From Lachnospiraceae bacterium (GTDB taxonomy: Bacteria; Bacillota_A; Clostridia; Lachnospirales; Lachnospiraceae): a DNA stretch of 64,000 bases. Positions 34,968 through 43,506 of the stretch are shown piece after piece. Where the stretch lies: contig JAFQCI010000147.1 in the NCBI GenBank assembly GCA_017416505.1, forward strand, positions 1-64,000, written 5' to 3'. The notes under the pieces are model-generated. The model was given only the letters and a program-made list of their open reading frames with translations, was not told the DNA's origin and ran no database searches. Position numbers and translations under genes: made by a program. Every line of letters begins with the position of its first letter. Position 1 is the first letter of the stretch.

Positions 34968-36086
34968 TTAACTTACTTTGTTTTTTAGTTTATAAACATA
35001 TGCTAATATTTCTGCAACTGCCTGATATAATTCCGGTGGTATTTCCTCACCGACTTCCACATTGTAATACAACATTCTGGCAACTGCCTTATTCTCTACT
35101 AATTCAATACCATGTTCCTTTCCAATATCTTTGATTTTACCTGCTACATAATCTGCACCCTTAGCTAAAACAACCGGGGCACTCCTCACATTGGCATCAT
35201 ACATCAAAGCTACTGCAAAGTGTGTTGGATTTGTAATAATAACATCTGCCTTCGGAATATCGTGCATCATCCTTCGTTGGGATGCCTCACGCATTTTCGC
35301 TCGAATCTGGCTCTTAATCTTCGGGTCACCTTCCGAATTTTTATATTCATCTTTTATTTCCTGTTTTGTCATCATGATATCCTGTTTGTGTTTACGTTTC
35401 TGGTAGGCAAAATCCACAATACCAATGGCAATCATGGCAATGCTGACTTTTATACCAAAATCCATAATAACATCATACATCCAAACCAATGCAGAGGTTA
35501 TAGTCATATCATAAAAAGAAAATAAAACGGAAGTTTCGTTTTTTATAGTGCTATAAATTAAATAAGCGATAACACCAATTTTACCTATAGATTTTATTAA
35601 CTCAAATAAACTTTCTGTCGAAAACATTCGCTTGAATCCATTGATGGGATTCAGCTTATTAAATTTAGGTTGTAAGGGTTTCGTAGTAACCATCCATTTA
35701 AACTGGATTTTATTAGAAAGAAACGCTACCACCATGGAAATAATTAAAAAAGGGGCTAATATCTTTAACATATAAAGAATTACATCATTCACAATCCCCA
35801 TATATCTTTGAAATGTAGGAGTTTCCTCACTTAAAGCAACTAACATCGAATAATAATGTCGAAAGGCATAAATTAAATTTTCTCCTACATATCCTATAAA
35901 CAGCTTAATGGAAATAAAAAAAGCTGTCAAAGAAAGACCTAAAACCAATTCCTTACTTTTCGCCACCTGACCTTCTTTTCTGGTATCTTCTTTCTTTTTC
36001 GCAGTTGCTTCTTCTGTCTTTTCACCACCAGGTCCATCTTTTGCGAAAAGCTGCAAATTATATTCAATAAAATACTTCTGTTTCAT
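34968..36086 (-). CDS. flhB: Flagellar export switch protein FlhB
   Basis: A 372-residue FlhB. Four transmembrane segments follow an N-terminal cytoplasmic stretch. The cytoplasmic domain keeps the autocleavage site NPTH (ITNPTHFAVAL), whose cleavage switches export from hook to filament cargo. The ATG at 36086 follows GAGGAAAG and lies 13 bp after the fliR stop. An upstream ATG at 36116 would overlap fliR and lacks a site. Confidence 0.94.
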   Translation of the reverse strand: MKQKYFIEYNLQLFAKDGPGGEKTEEATAKKKEDTRKEGQVAKSKELVLGLSLTAFFISIKLFIGYVGENLIYAFRHYYSMLVALSEETPTFQRYMGIVNDVILYMLKILAPFLIISMVVAFLSNKIQFKWMVTTKPLQPKFNKLNPINGFKRMFSTESLFELIKSIGKIGVIAYLIYSTIKNETSVLFSFYDMTITSALVWMYDVIMDFGIKVSIAMIAIGIVDFAYQKRKHKQDIMMTKQEIKDEYKNSEGDPKIKSQIRAKMREASQRRMMHDIPKADVIITNPTHFAVALMYDANVRSAPVVLAKGADYVAGKIKDIGKEHGIELVENKAVARMLYYNVEVGEEIPPELYQAVAEILAYVYKLKNKVS

Positions 36087-36099
36087 AATCTTTCCTCTA

Positions 36100-36879
36100 T
36101 CAAGACATTGCACCATAAAGTAAATCTACCAGAGTCTTCATTTCAGTAAAAATATACTCTGCTATGTTTGGCAAAAATCCTATGGTTACAAACAACACTG
36201 CCAATCCCAGGAATACCTTTAACTGAATACCAACCACAAACATATTCATCTGTGGTGCTGCTTTTGCCAAAACACCTAAAATTACATTCAACAACAAAGC
36301 GGATGCAAAAATAGGTAGTGCAATTTGAAAGCCTATTACAAAAAAATCTTTCATAAATTTTAAAAATATATCATATATGACATCCAGCTTATAAATACTG
36401 GTTCCCACCGGTACATACCGGAAAGAATCTACCATAGCATCAATAATAAAATAATATAAATCACTGACAACTGCAATCAGCAAAACTAAAATATTATATA
36501 AATTAGCAGTAATCGTAGTTTGTGTCTTATTAAACTGGTCAAATATACTTACCATGGTAAAACCGATTTCCTGGTCTATCAACTGACCTGCAAAGGATAA
36601 AATTGCCATACAGACATTCATGAAAAAGCCAATCAATAAACCAACGATAGCTTCTTTTATCACCAATCCGCTGAACCCTAAAATAGTGGTATATGGCAAA
36701 GGGTCATAAGGAATTATCGTAGCAAGCAATATAGCCAAAGCTGCGGAAAAACCAATCTTAACTCTATGTGGCACACCAGTTGTACCAAATATTGGAGCTA
36801 AATACATCATGGATGCAATTCGAATAAAAATGAGAAGAATGTATTCTAAATGATAGATAGAAAATTGTGTTTCAAACAT
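36100..36879 (-). CDS. fliR: Flagellar export gate protein FliR
   Basis: A 259-residue, mostly hydrophobic FliR with six or so membrane segments and the conserved LSFAGQLIDQEIGFTM block. It is part of the FliP5Q4R1 export gate. It lies 12 bp after fliQ and directly before flhB. Confidence 0.93.
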   Translation of the reverse strand: MFETQFSIYHLEYILLIFIRIASMMYLAPIFGTTGVPHRVKIGFSAALAILLATIIPYDPLPYTTILGFSGLVIKEAIVGLLIGFFMNVCMAILSFAGQLIDQEIGFTMVSIFDQFNKTQTTITANLYNILVLLIAVVSDLYYFIIDAMVDSFRYVPVGTSIYKLDVIYDIFLKFMKDFFVIGFQIALPIFASALLLNVILGVLAKAAPQMNMFVVGIQLKVFLGLAVLFVTIGFLPNIAEYIFTEMKTLVDLLYGAMS

Positions 36880-36891
36880 TTAACCAACCTC

Positions 36892-37161
36892 TCATTTAAC
36901 ATAATTCGAAAAATTCTTTACAAGTTCTTCTAAAAAACCTGCACACTTTTGCATAATCCATCCGCCACATAACATCAGAGTAATAAATACTGCCAATATT
37001 TTAGGAACAAAGGTAAGCGTCTGGTCCTGAATGGATGTAACCGTCTGAAAGATACTTATGATAAGTCCGACAACAAGCGAAACGATTAATAAAGGGGCAG
37101 ATGTTTCAATAATCAGCCATAATGCCCTTCTTGATATATCAATAACCTGGTCAACTGACAT
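36892..37161 (-). CDS. fliQ: Flagellar export gate protein FliQ
   Basis: An 89-residue FliQ with two membrane helices (about 16-40 and 52-75), family-typical VVGLIISIFQTVTSIQDQTL and normal length. It wraps around the FliP-FliR core of the gate. It lies 18 bp after fliP. Confidence 0.93.
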   Translation of the reverse strand: MSVDQVIDISRRALWLIIETSAPLLIVSLVVGLIISIFQTVTSIQDQTLTFVPKILAVFITLMLCGGWIMQKCAGFLEELVKNFSNYVK

Positions 37162-37179
37162 TTCTCTTCCGTCCTTTCA

Positions 37180-38031
37180 TCAAAAAGTTTTCACTAGTTC
37201 ACCAATTACCAAAGACCATCCATCTGCTAAAATAAACAACAGTATTTTAAATGGCATCGAAATTGTAGTAGGCGGCAGCATCATCATACCCATAGACATT
37301 AAAGTTGCTGCAACAACCATATCAATAATAATAAATGGTATATAAATTAAAAAGCCCATAATAAATGCGGCTCTTAATTCACTTATAATAAATGCCGGAA
37401 TCAATACCGTAGTTGGAATCTCATCATAAGATTCCACAGTACCAATCTCAGCGATGTCAAGGAAAAGCTTAATATCCTTTTCCCTGGTTTGTTCAAACAT
37501 AAATTCCCTGATAGGCTCAATACCATTTTCAAATGCCTCTTCCTGGGTTATGGTACCCTCAGACAAAGGCTTTATGGCATTTTCATTGACTTGAACTAAA
37601 ACCGGCGACATAATAAACATCGTTAAAAATAAGGCAAGTCCAATTAACACCTGATTAGGCGGGGACGACTGGGTACCTAATGCAGTTCTTACAAAATGCA
37701 ATACTATAATGATTCTTGTAAAAGAAGTCATCATAATCAAAATAGATGGTGCTAATGATAACACCGTCAATACAAGAAGCATCTGTATAGTACCAGACAT
37801 ACTACCAGAATCCGAACTGGTATCAAGCTGCAAATTCAATCCGAAGTACTCATTATCCATATCAGATTCTTCGCTTGATTCTTCTGTTTCTGTGGTTCCC
37901 ACCTGCGTTGCGTATGCCTCATTTACTCCATAGAAAAAAGCAGAAAAAGCCAGAATAAATACAAAAACATACTTCATAAAAAATTTAATATATTTCTTTT
38001 TCTGTTTTTTGTTATTTACTGACTTTTTCAT
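37180..38031 (-). CDS. fliP: Flagellar export gate protein FliP
   Basis: A 283-residue FliP. A very basic N-terminus (KKSVNNKKQKKKY) precedes a signal-like helix, then an acidic periplasmic stretch and the conserved FTRIIIVLHFVRTALGTQ and GFLIYIPFIIIDMVVA blocks. Five copies form the core of the gate. It lies 9 bp after fliO. Confidence 0.95.
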   Translation of the reverse strand: MKKSVNNKKQKKKYIKFFMKYVFVFILAFSAFFYGVNEAYATQVGTTETEESSEESDMDNEYFGLNLQLDTSSDSGSMSGTIQMLLVLTVLSLAPSILIMMTSFTRIIIVLHFVRTALGTQSSPPNQVLIGLALFLTMFIMSPVLVQVNENAIKPLSEGTITQEEAFENGIEPIREFMFEQTREKDIKLFLDIAEIGTVESYDEIPTTVLIPAFIISELRAAFIMGFLIYIPFIIIDMVVAATLMSMGMMMLPPTTISMPFKILLFILADGWSLVIGELVKTF

Positions 38032-38040
38032 ACTAATCCT

Positions 38041-38415
38041 CTATTTTCCTTTTTTATCATTGTTCTTCTTTAGATTTGATAAAATATCTTTAAAATTACC
38101 AATCTCTGCTGTCGGTGGTTCCGTAAAATTTAAATCTTCTTTATCAATCTTTGTAAGATAATGAATCTCGTCTTTACCAACTCCGATTAGATAAAAGGAA
38201 TCACCAATCTTTACAATTTGTAAATATTTATTATTTGAAATACGGGCAGTTTCTATGATTTTGATGTTGCGTTTTGCATGCACATTCGCCTGAAATCCTC
38301 CTGCCAATCTGGCTGCAAAATAAGCCATAAACAATATAAATACAAATATAATACAAAGAACAACAAGCTGCACAACATTATTCAATGTGCTTGTAGCAAC
38401 ACACACTGTATCCAT
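38041..38415 (-). CDS. fliO: Flagellar export accessory protein FliO
   Basis: A 124-residue FliO/FliZ-type protein. One membrane segment (about residues 13-35) is followed by a short cytoplasmic domain with the typical I-x-x-I-x-T-A-R-x-x-N-N-K-Y-L pattern (ETARISNNKYL) and DSFYLIGVGKDE. It helps assemble the FliP ring. It sits between cheY and fliP, one base after cheY. Confidence 0.85.
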   Translation of the reverse strand: MDTVCVATSTLNNVVQLVVLCIIFVFILFMAYFAARLAGGFQANVHAKRNIKIIETARISNNKYLQIVKIGDSFYLIGVGKDEIHYLTKIDKEDLNFTEPPTAEIGNFKDILSNLKKNNDKKGK

Positions 38416-38416
38416 C

Positions 38417-38779
38417 TTATCTTACCGCTTTTTTAACAGCTTCTAATACTCTGTCCGGCTGGAAAGGTTTTACAATGAAATCCTTTGCTCCAGATTGAAT
38501 AGATTCAATAACCATAGCCTGCTGTCCCATTGCAGAACACATAACTACTACTGCATTTGCATCCATGTATTTAATTTTCTTTAAAGCTTCAATACCATCC
38601 ATTTCAGGCATGGTAATATCCATCAATACCAAATCTGGATTAAATTCGGAATATTTTTCAACTGCTTTTAATCCATTTTCTGCTTCAGCAACAACATTGT
38701 ATCCATTCTTTGTTAAGATATCCTTAATCATCATTCTCATAAAAGCTGCATCATCACAAATTAAAATATTTTTTGCCAT
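38417..38779 (-). CDS. cheY: Chemotaxis response regulator CheY
   Basis: A 120-residue single receiver domain. The acidic pair is in CDDAAFMR, the phospho-Asp in VLMDITMPEMDG, the switch Ser in MCSAMGQ and the Lys in VKPF. CheY-P binds the switch (FliM/FliY) to change motor rotation. It lies between fliY and fliO, away from the other che genes. Confidence 0.94.
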   Translation of the reverse strand: MAKNILICDDAAFMRMMIKDILTKNGYNVVAEAENGLKAVEKYSEFNPDLVLMDITMPEMDGIEALKKIKYMDANAVVVMCSAMGQQAMVIESIQSGAKDFIVKPFQPDRVLEAVKKAVR

Positions 38780-38797
38780 AACATACTCCTCATTTCT

Positions 38798-40015
38798 TTA
38801 TTTTAAAATATCAGTTACTCTTACACCAAAACTTTCTTCAATAACAACAACTTCACCTTTTGCAACCAGTTTTCCATTTACTAAAATATCGATTGGTTCT
38901 CCGGTAATTTTATCTAATTCGATAATCGTACCTGGACCAATTTCCAATATTTCTTTAATGGATTTCTTCGTCTTTCCAAGTTCAACTGTTACTTCCAATG
39001 GTACATCTTTGATTAAATCAATATTTTCCTGAAGGGCTGTTCCCCCTGCCATTGGGCTAAAAGCTTGAAATTGTACCGGTTGTACGTTCATATCCTGAAC
39101 CGGTGGCATCGCATATCCATAACCTTGTGGTGGCATTCCCATATATGGCTGACCATACATCGGCATTCCCATTCCCTGAGGTGGCATCTGCATTGCAGGT
39201 TGACCTTGCATAGCCATAGGGTCTGGTTGAGGCTGGGAAGACTGTGGCTGCATACTTGGAGCTGCAGGTGCTGGCGCCGATTGTGGTGCAGCTGCTCCTT
39301 GTGATGCAGGTTCTTCCGTAATCCCCTGAGCCTGAAGGAAGGATTTATAAAGATCTTTCGCTGTATCTACTGGGTACAGCTGCATAATCTCACTATCCAC
39401 CAATTCATCAATTTCCATGCGAAAAGCTACCTTAACGAAACTACCAGTCGATAAGTCTGAGATTGATTTTTCCTCTATAGAGCCATTTAAATCTACTAAA
39501 TTGGCTACCGGAGGATTGATATCAATCTTTTTACCAAGCATAGATGACAATGAAGTCGCTGCTGAACCCATCATCTGATTCATTGCTTCACCAATCGCAC
39601 TTATATGTAAAACTGACAATTCGTCAATGGTACCTTTACCATCTCCACCCATCATAAGATCTGTAATGACTTTTACGTCTTCCTCTCTTAAAATCAGGTT
39701 ATTATTTCCGTCTACTCCTTCTTTATATGAAATTTGAACAAACACACAAGGTCTGTCATAAGCAGAAGCGACATCATCCCATGTACAATAGGATACCTTT
39801 GGGGTCGTAATTAATACTCTCTTATTAACCAAAGAGGACAATGCTGTAGCTGCAGAACCCATGGAAATATTAGAAATTTCGCCAATGGCATCTTTCTCCT
39901 CTAAAGTTAAAACATCATTAATTTCCTTTTCAGATGTTGTAGTGGTATCATCTTCTGAATCTCCCATACCACCAAGCAAAGCATTTATTTCTTCTTGTGA
40001 CAACATTCCGTCCAT
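38798..40015 (-). CDS. fliY: Flagellar motor switch phosphatase FliY
   Basis: A 405-residue FliY. An N-terminal EIDALLGG-like peptide binds CheY-P. A CheC-like domain follows with two intact phosphatase motifs (IGEISNISMG and IGEAMNQMMG). A linker of about 85 residues, unusually rich in Met, Pro, Gln and Gly, leads to the C-terminal SpoA/FliN domain (DVPLEVTVELGKT). It forms the lower C-ring and dephosphorylates CheY-P. The ATG at 40015 follows GAGGAG and lies one base after the fliM stop; the upstream ATG at 40036 would overlap fliM. Confidence 0.92.
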   Translation of the reverse strand: MDGMLSQEEINALLGGMGDSEDDTTTTSEKEINDVLTLEEKDAIGEISNISMGSAATALSSLVNKRVLITTPKVSYCTWDDVASAYDRPCVFVQISYKEGVDGNNNLILREEDVKVITDLMMGGDGKGTIDELSVLHISAIGEAMNQMMGSAATSLSSMLGKKIDINPPVANLVDLNGSIEEKSISDLSTGSFVKVAFRMEIDELVDSEIMQLYPVDTAKDLYKSFLQAQGITEEPASQGAAAPQSAPAPAAPSMQPQSSQPQPDPMAMQGQPAMQMPPQGMGMPMYGQPYMGMPPQGYGYAMPPVQDMNVQPVQFQAFSPMAGGTALQENIDLIKDVPLEVTVELGKTKKSIKEILEIGPGTIIELDKITGEPIDILVNGKLVAKGEVVVIEESFGVRVTDILK

Positions 40016-40016
40016 T

Positions 40017-40997
40017 CTATTTCTCCTCTCTGACAACTGATGTTACTTTTACAGCATAATTCTTCTCAGTAGCACCTGGCAATGCTGTAAATTTATATAT
40101 ATTTCCAACATAGATGGACAACTCATCATCTGTCTTTTTATCTAATCTAATTATATCACCTTTTTGCAAACTAGCAAAGTCATTTACTGATATTGTGCTA
40201 TTGCCAAGAATTGCCTTAATTGGTACCTCTGCTTTTTCAATCAATGAACTAATAACCTCATCATAAGAAGTATCATCTTTCATCTGCATATTAGAAAACC
40301 AGTATTTTGTATTTAACTTATCCATAACTGCTTCTAATGTGATAAAAGGTAAACACACATTCATAAAGCCTTCCACAGTACCAATTCGTATGCTCATAGT
40401 GATAATTGCAGTCATTTCACTTGGTGAAATAACCTGAGCAAACTGAGAATTCGTTTCCAGTCTTTCGAGACGTGGCTCTATGGAAACTACATTCTGCCAT
40501 GGTTCTCGTAATAAATTTACACAGATAACCATAACTCTTTCTAATATACTAAGCTCAATCTCAGAATAATCTCTATTTTTTTCTAAAGGCTCACCATAAC
40601 CGCCAAGCATTCTGTCTACAATGGCAAAACCCAGATTAGAAGCCATTTCAATTACTATATTCCCCTTCAAAGGAGCAAAATTAACAATACCTAAAAGTAC
40701 CGGGTTAGATAACGCATTAGAAAATTCAGAATAAGTAATGGCTTCTGAATTCATAACTTCTATACTAACACTCTTTCGCAGATAGGCAGGTAAATCAGTA
40801 GATAATAATCTGCCAAAATGCTCGAAAATGATTTCTAATGTTCTCAAATGTTCTTTTGAAAATTTAGAAGGTCGAGCAAAATCATAATTCTTAACCGGCT
40901 TTTCATTCGCATCATTGATATCATTCATATCAAGTTCACCGGCACTTAACTGTTTCAGCAGGTTATCTATCTCACTTTGGGATAGTACTTCTCCCAT
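40017..40997 (-). CDS. fliM: Flagellar motor switch protein FliM
   Basis: A 326-residue FliM. The N-terminal LSQSEIDNLLKQL peptide binds CheY-P. The middle domain is CheC-like without the phosphatase residues, and the C-terminal SpoA domain joins the C-ring. The ATG follows GGAGGTGAG. Normal length. Confidence 0.94.
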   Translation of the reverse strand: MGEVLSQSEIDNLLKQLSAGELDMNDINDANEKPVKNYDFARPSKFSKEHLRTLEIIFEHFGRLLSTDLPAYLRKSVSIEVMNSEAITYSEFSNALSNPVLLGIVNFAPLKGNIVIEMASNLGFAIVDRMLGGYGEPLEKNRDYSEIELSILERVMVICVNLLREPWQNVVSIEPRLERLETNSQFAQVISPSEMTAIITMSIRIGTVEGFMNVCLPFITLEAVMDKLNTKYWFSNMQMKDDTSYDEVISSLIEKAEVPIKAILGNSTISVNDFASLQKGDIIRLDKKTDDELSIYVGNIYKFTALPGATEKNYAVKVTSVVREEK

Positions 40998-41046
40998 CCT
41001 ATCTCACCTCCATAGTTCTTATTATCAAATCAACAAATCACAAACA

Positions 41047-41559
41047 CTATTGAATAATGAAATCTCTAAAAGATACCTCATAAACACAGGTTGTATCAAA
41101 TTTATCATTCAAAGAATCTCTAATCTTTGTTTGGATTTCATCATCATATTCATGGGAACCGATTTGTTCAAAAGTATATCCGGAAATTACGGTTCGAACT
41201 TCATCATAAATAACACTATCTAAACCTGTTTCCATTTTACTACTAAATGTTGAATAATCACTTGAAGTCTTATTCAAAGTTAATGTAGCAGATACCTGAG
41301 CATAATGAACGGTATTATCATTATCAACAATAGAAATATTAACCTTATCTTCTAATGAATAATATTCTAAATTCTTTAACTCTACCTTATCCTTCACTCC
41401 ACTGGAATCCAGCTCAAGTTTTAATACAGAACAAATTTCTGTAATCAGTTTATCGGTTTTTTTCGCCTGAGGCACAAAAGTAAATATCAACAATGCACTA
41501 AGTACTAAATTAGCAACACTAAGTGCTAATATGATAATGGAAACTACATTTTTCTTCAT
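41047..41559 (-). CDS. fliL: Flagellar basal-body protein FliL
   Basis: A 170-residue FliL. An N-terminal membrane anchor (about 8-28) is followed by an extracytoplasmic stomatin-like domain ending in the usual C-terminal VYEVSFRDFIIQ. It surrounds the stator units and supports torque. It lies 3 bp after motB and 49 bp before fliM. Confidence 0.85.
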   Translation of the reverse strand: MKKNVVSIIILALSVANLVLSALLIFTFVPQAKKTDKLITEICSVLKLELDSSGVKDKVELKNLEYYSLEDKVNISIVDNDNTVHYAQVSATLTLNKTSSDYSTFSSKMETGLDSVIYDEVRTVISGYTFEQIGSHEYDDEIQTKIRDSLNDKFDTTCVYEVSFRDFIIQ

Positions 41560-41562
41560 GGT

Positions 41563-42402
41563 TTATTCTCCTTCTACGTTTAGTTCACTACTTATTTCAT
41601 TGTATACTTTAAACACAACTCTTCTGTTCAGTGCTCTACCCTCTGCAGTTTCATTAGAGGCAATCGGTCTGCTTTCTCCATATCCACAATATTTCACATT
41701 AGAATCAATGAAATTAAAATTCGTCAGCAGATACTCATACACAGATATGGACCTTGCAGAAGATAAATATCTGTTATTCTTATATTGAGAAGTATGGATT
41801 GGAACATTATCCGTATGACCTTCAATTTCAATCAACTGCCCATTGTATCTCTCCAAAATTACTCCCAATGTATTAACTAAGTTAGCGGCATCTTCTTTTA
41901 TTTCAGCAGAACCAGAATCAAATAACAGTGCACCACTTAAATTAATAATGACATATTGGGAATTATAATCCAATTCTATCATAGAGGAAATATCATTCAT
42001 TTCGGATAACTGTGAAATCTCTGCATATATCTGTGCAGACTGTTCTAATCCCTCTTCTTCAAAACGTGAAAGATAATCCTCTTCTGTCAGTACATCAGAA
42101 TCCTCACCATCTGTGGAAGGTTCCTTATCATCTTCTTTATAATATGTATACAAATCTGCGATTTGGTTCATTCCAGTAGTAATCAAGATACCATCAGCAC
42201 CAGATTGAGAATTTTCCCAAATAACCGGTTCCATATATTGTGATTGAAAAGAAGCTGCAATCTTTTGAAGCTTTTCAGCATCCATGGTAGAACTAGCAAA
42301 TAATAATACAAAGAAACAGAGTAGTAAATTCATCAAATCACTGAATGTGCTCATCCAAGCTGGTGAACCTTCGTCTGGAATTTCTTCCCTTCTCTTAGCC
42401 AA
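41563..42402 (-). CDS. motB: Stator protein MotB
   Basis: A 279-residue MotB. The membrane helix contains the ion-binding Asp in FSDLMNLLLCFFVLLFA. The C-terminal OmpA-like domain (IEIEGHTDNVPI and YLSSARSISVYEYL) binds peptidoglycan. A TTG start at 42402 is preferred. It follows AAGGAGG at good spacing, its TTGGCTAA overlaps the motA stop by eight bases, and MAKRREEIP-type starts are common in MotB. An upstream GTG at 42423 lacks a site. Whether it uses H+ or Na+ is not decided. Confidence 0.9.
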   Translation of the reverse strand: MAKRREEIPDEGSPAWMSTFSDLMNLLLCFFVLLFASSTMDAEKLQKIAASFQSQYMEPVIWENSQSGADGILITTGMNQIADLYTYYKEDDKEPSTDGEDSDVLTEEDYLSRFEEEGLEQSAQIYAEISQLSEMNDISSMIELDYNSQYVIINLSGALLFDSGSAEIKEDAANLVNTLGVILERYNGQLIEIEGHTDNVPIHTSQYKNNRYLSSARSISVYEYLLTNFNFIDSNVKYCGYGESRPIASNETAEGRALNRRVVFKVYNEISSELNVEGE

Positions 42403-43201
42403 CTTCGTCTCCTCCTTCGTCACTCACACCTTTTCGTGCTTTTGGTGATAAGAATGACTTCAATTTTTCTTCAATGACTCTTGGGTTCTCACCAGCCTGA
42501 ATGGACAACAGACCTTCAATCATAACTTCTTTCATGGTGATTTCCGCATCATTATAAGCAGTTAACTTATTTGCTATTGGTGTTGATAACCAGTTTGCAA
42601 GTAAAGAACCATATAAGGTAGTTACTAAGGCAACCGCCATATTAGGACCGATACTGTCCGGGTCATTCAAGTCCTTTAACATATTAATCAAACCAACCAG
42701 AGTACCAATCATACCCCAGGCAGGACCCATGGCAGCCATGTTTTTCCAGAACCCTATTACATTCTTATGTCGGGTATCCACATTAATCAGTTCGGTATCC
42801 AGAATATTTCGAACCAGTTCAGGATCTGTACCATCCACAATCAACAAAATTCCCTTCTTCATGAATTCATCTTCTAAGTTATTTGCAGATTCTTCCAAAG
42901 CAAGCAAACCTTCTTTTCTTGCTACATTGGACAAATCTATAATCTGCCGGATAATAGCAGCTTCATCATTTTTAGGAACACTGAATACTCTTTTTGCACC
43001 TTTAATATTATTCACAAAACCACTTAAACTATTAGATGTAATCATCGCTGACAGTGTACCACCAAACGTAATAATGGCAGATGGCAAGTCAACAAAATTT
43101 CCTAATGTTCCAAAATTAACATTAAAGCTACTATCTACAACACATCCAAATAAGAATAAACCAAATCCTAATACCAAACCTATGATTGACGCTAAATCCA
43201 C
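42395..43201 (-). CDS. motA: Stator protein MotA
   Basis: A 268-residue MotA. Four membrane helices and the conserved MGPAWGMIGTLVGLINML block are present. The large cytoplasmic loop contacts FliG. The start is GTG (GTGGATTTAGCG) just after the flbD stop, with GGAGATGAGG upstream. It pairs with MotB to form the torque-generating stator. Confidence 0.93.
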   Translation of the reverse strand: MDLASIIGLVLGFGLFLFGCVVDSSFNVNFGTLGNFVDLPSAIITFGGTLSAMITSNSLSGFVNNIKGAKRVFSVPKNDEAAIIRQIIDLSNVARKEGLLALEESANNLEDEFMKKGILLIVDGTDPELVRNILDTELINVDTRHKNVIGFWKNMAAMGPAWGMIGTLVGLINMLKDLNDPDSIGPNMAVALVTTLYGSLLANWLSTPIANKLTAYNDAEITMKEVMIEGLLSIQAGENPRVIEEKLKSFLSPKARKGVSDEGGDEVG

Positions 43202-43203
43202 TT

Positions 43204-43410
43204 TTACACCTCATCTCCAGTAAATAATTTCGTAAAAACATCTCTTTTATATGATTTTACTAAATTAGCTACTTCTTGTCTAGTTTCTTTTACAATTATT
43301 TTTTTTCCGGTAGTTAATGTTACTATAGTATCCGGAGTTTCTTCTACTACTTCTATTAAATCAGCGTTTACTGTTATTTTCATTTCATTCAGTTTTGTTA
43401 ATTCTATCAT
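43204..43410 (-). CDS. flbD: FlbD family flagellar protein
   Basis: A 68-residue protein of the FlbD/SwrD type: MIELTKLNEMKITVNADLIE then VVEETPDTIVTLTTGKKIIV. In Bacillus the homologue SwrD raises motor power. The ATG at 43410 follows TGGAG and is preferred to 43434. It ends two bases before the motA GTG start, so it is coupled to motA-motB. Confidence 0.85.
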   Translation of the reverse strand: MIELTKLNEMKITVNADLIEVVEETPDTIVTLTTGKKIIVKETRQEVANLVKSYKRDVFTKLFTGDEV

Positions 43411-43468
43411 ACTTTGCTCCATTTGACTACACAATTTTCGTCAATATTATCAAAAAAATTATTTCTTA

Positions 43469-43500
43469 AATATAGGAGTGGGCATTCCCACTCCTATATT
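43469..43500 (-). terminator. Perfect hairpin after flgE within the operon
   Basis: A 14-bp perfect inverted repeat with a 4-base loop (43469-43482 with 43487-43500) lies eight bases past the flgE stop. On the minus strand it is followed by AAGAAATAATTTTTTTG. It can partly stop transcription between the rod/hook genes and flbD-motAB. Confidence 0.7.
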
Positions 43501-43506
43501 GATTTT

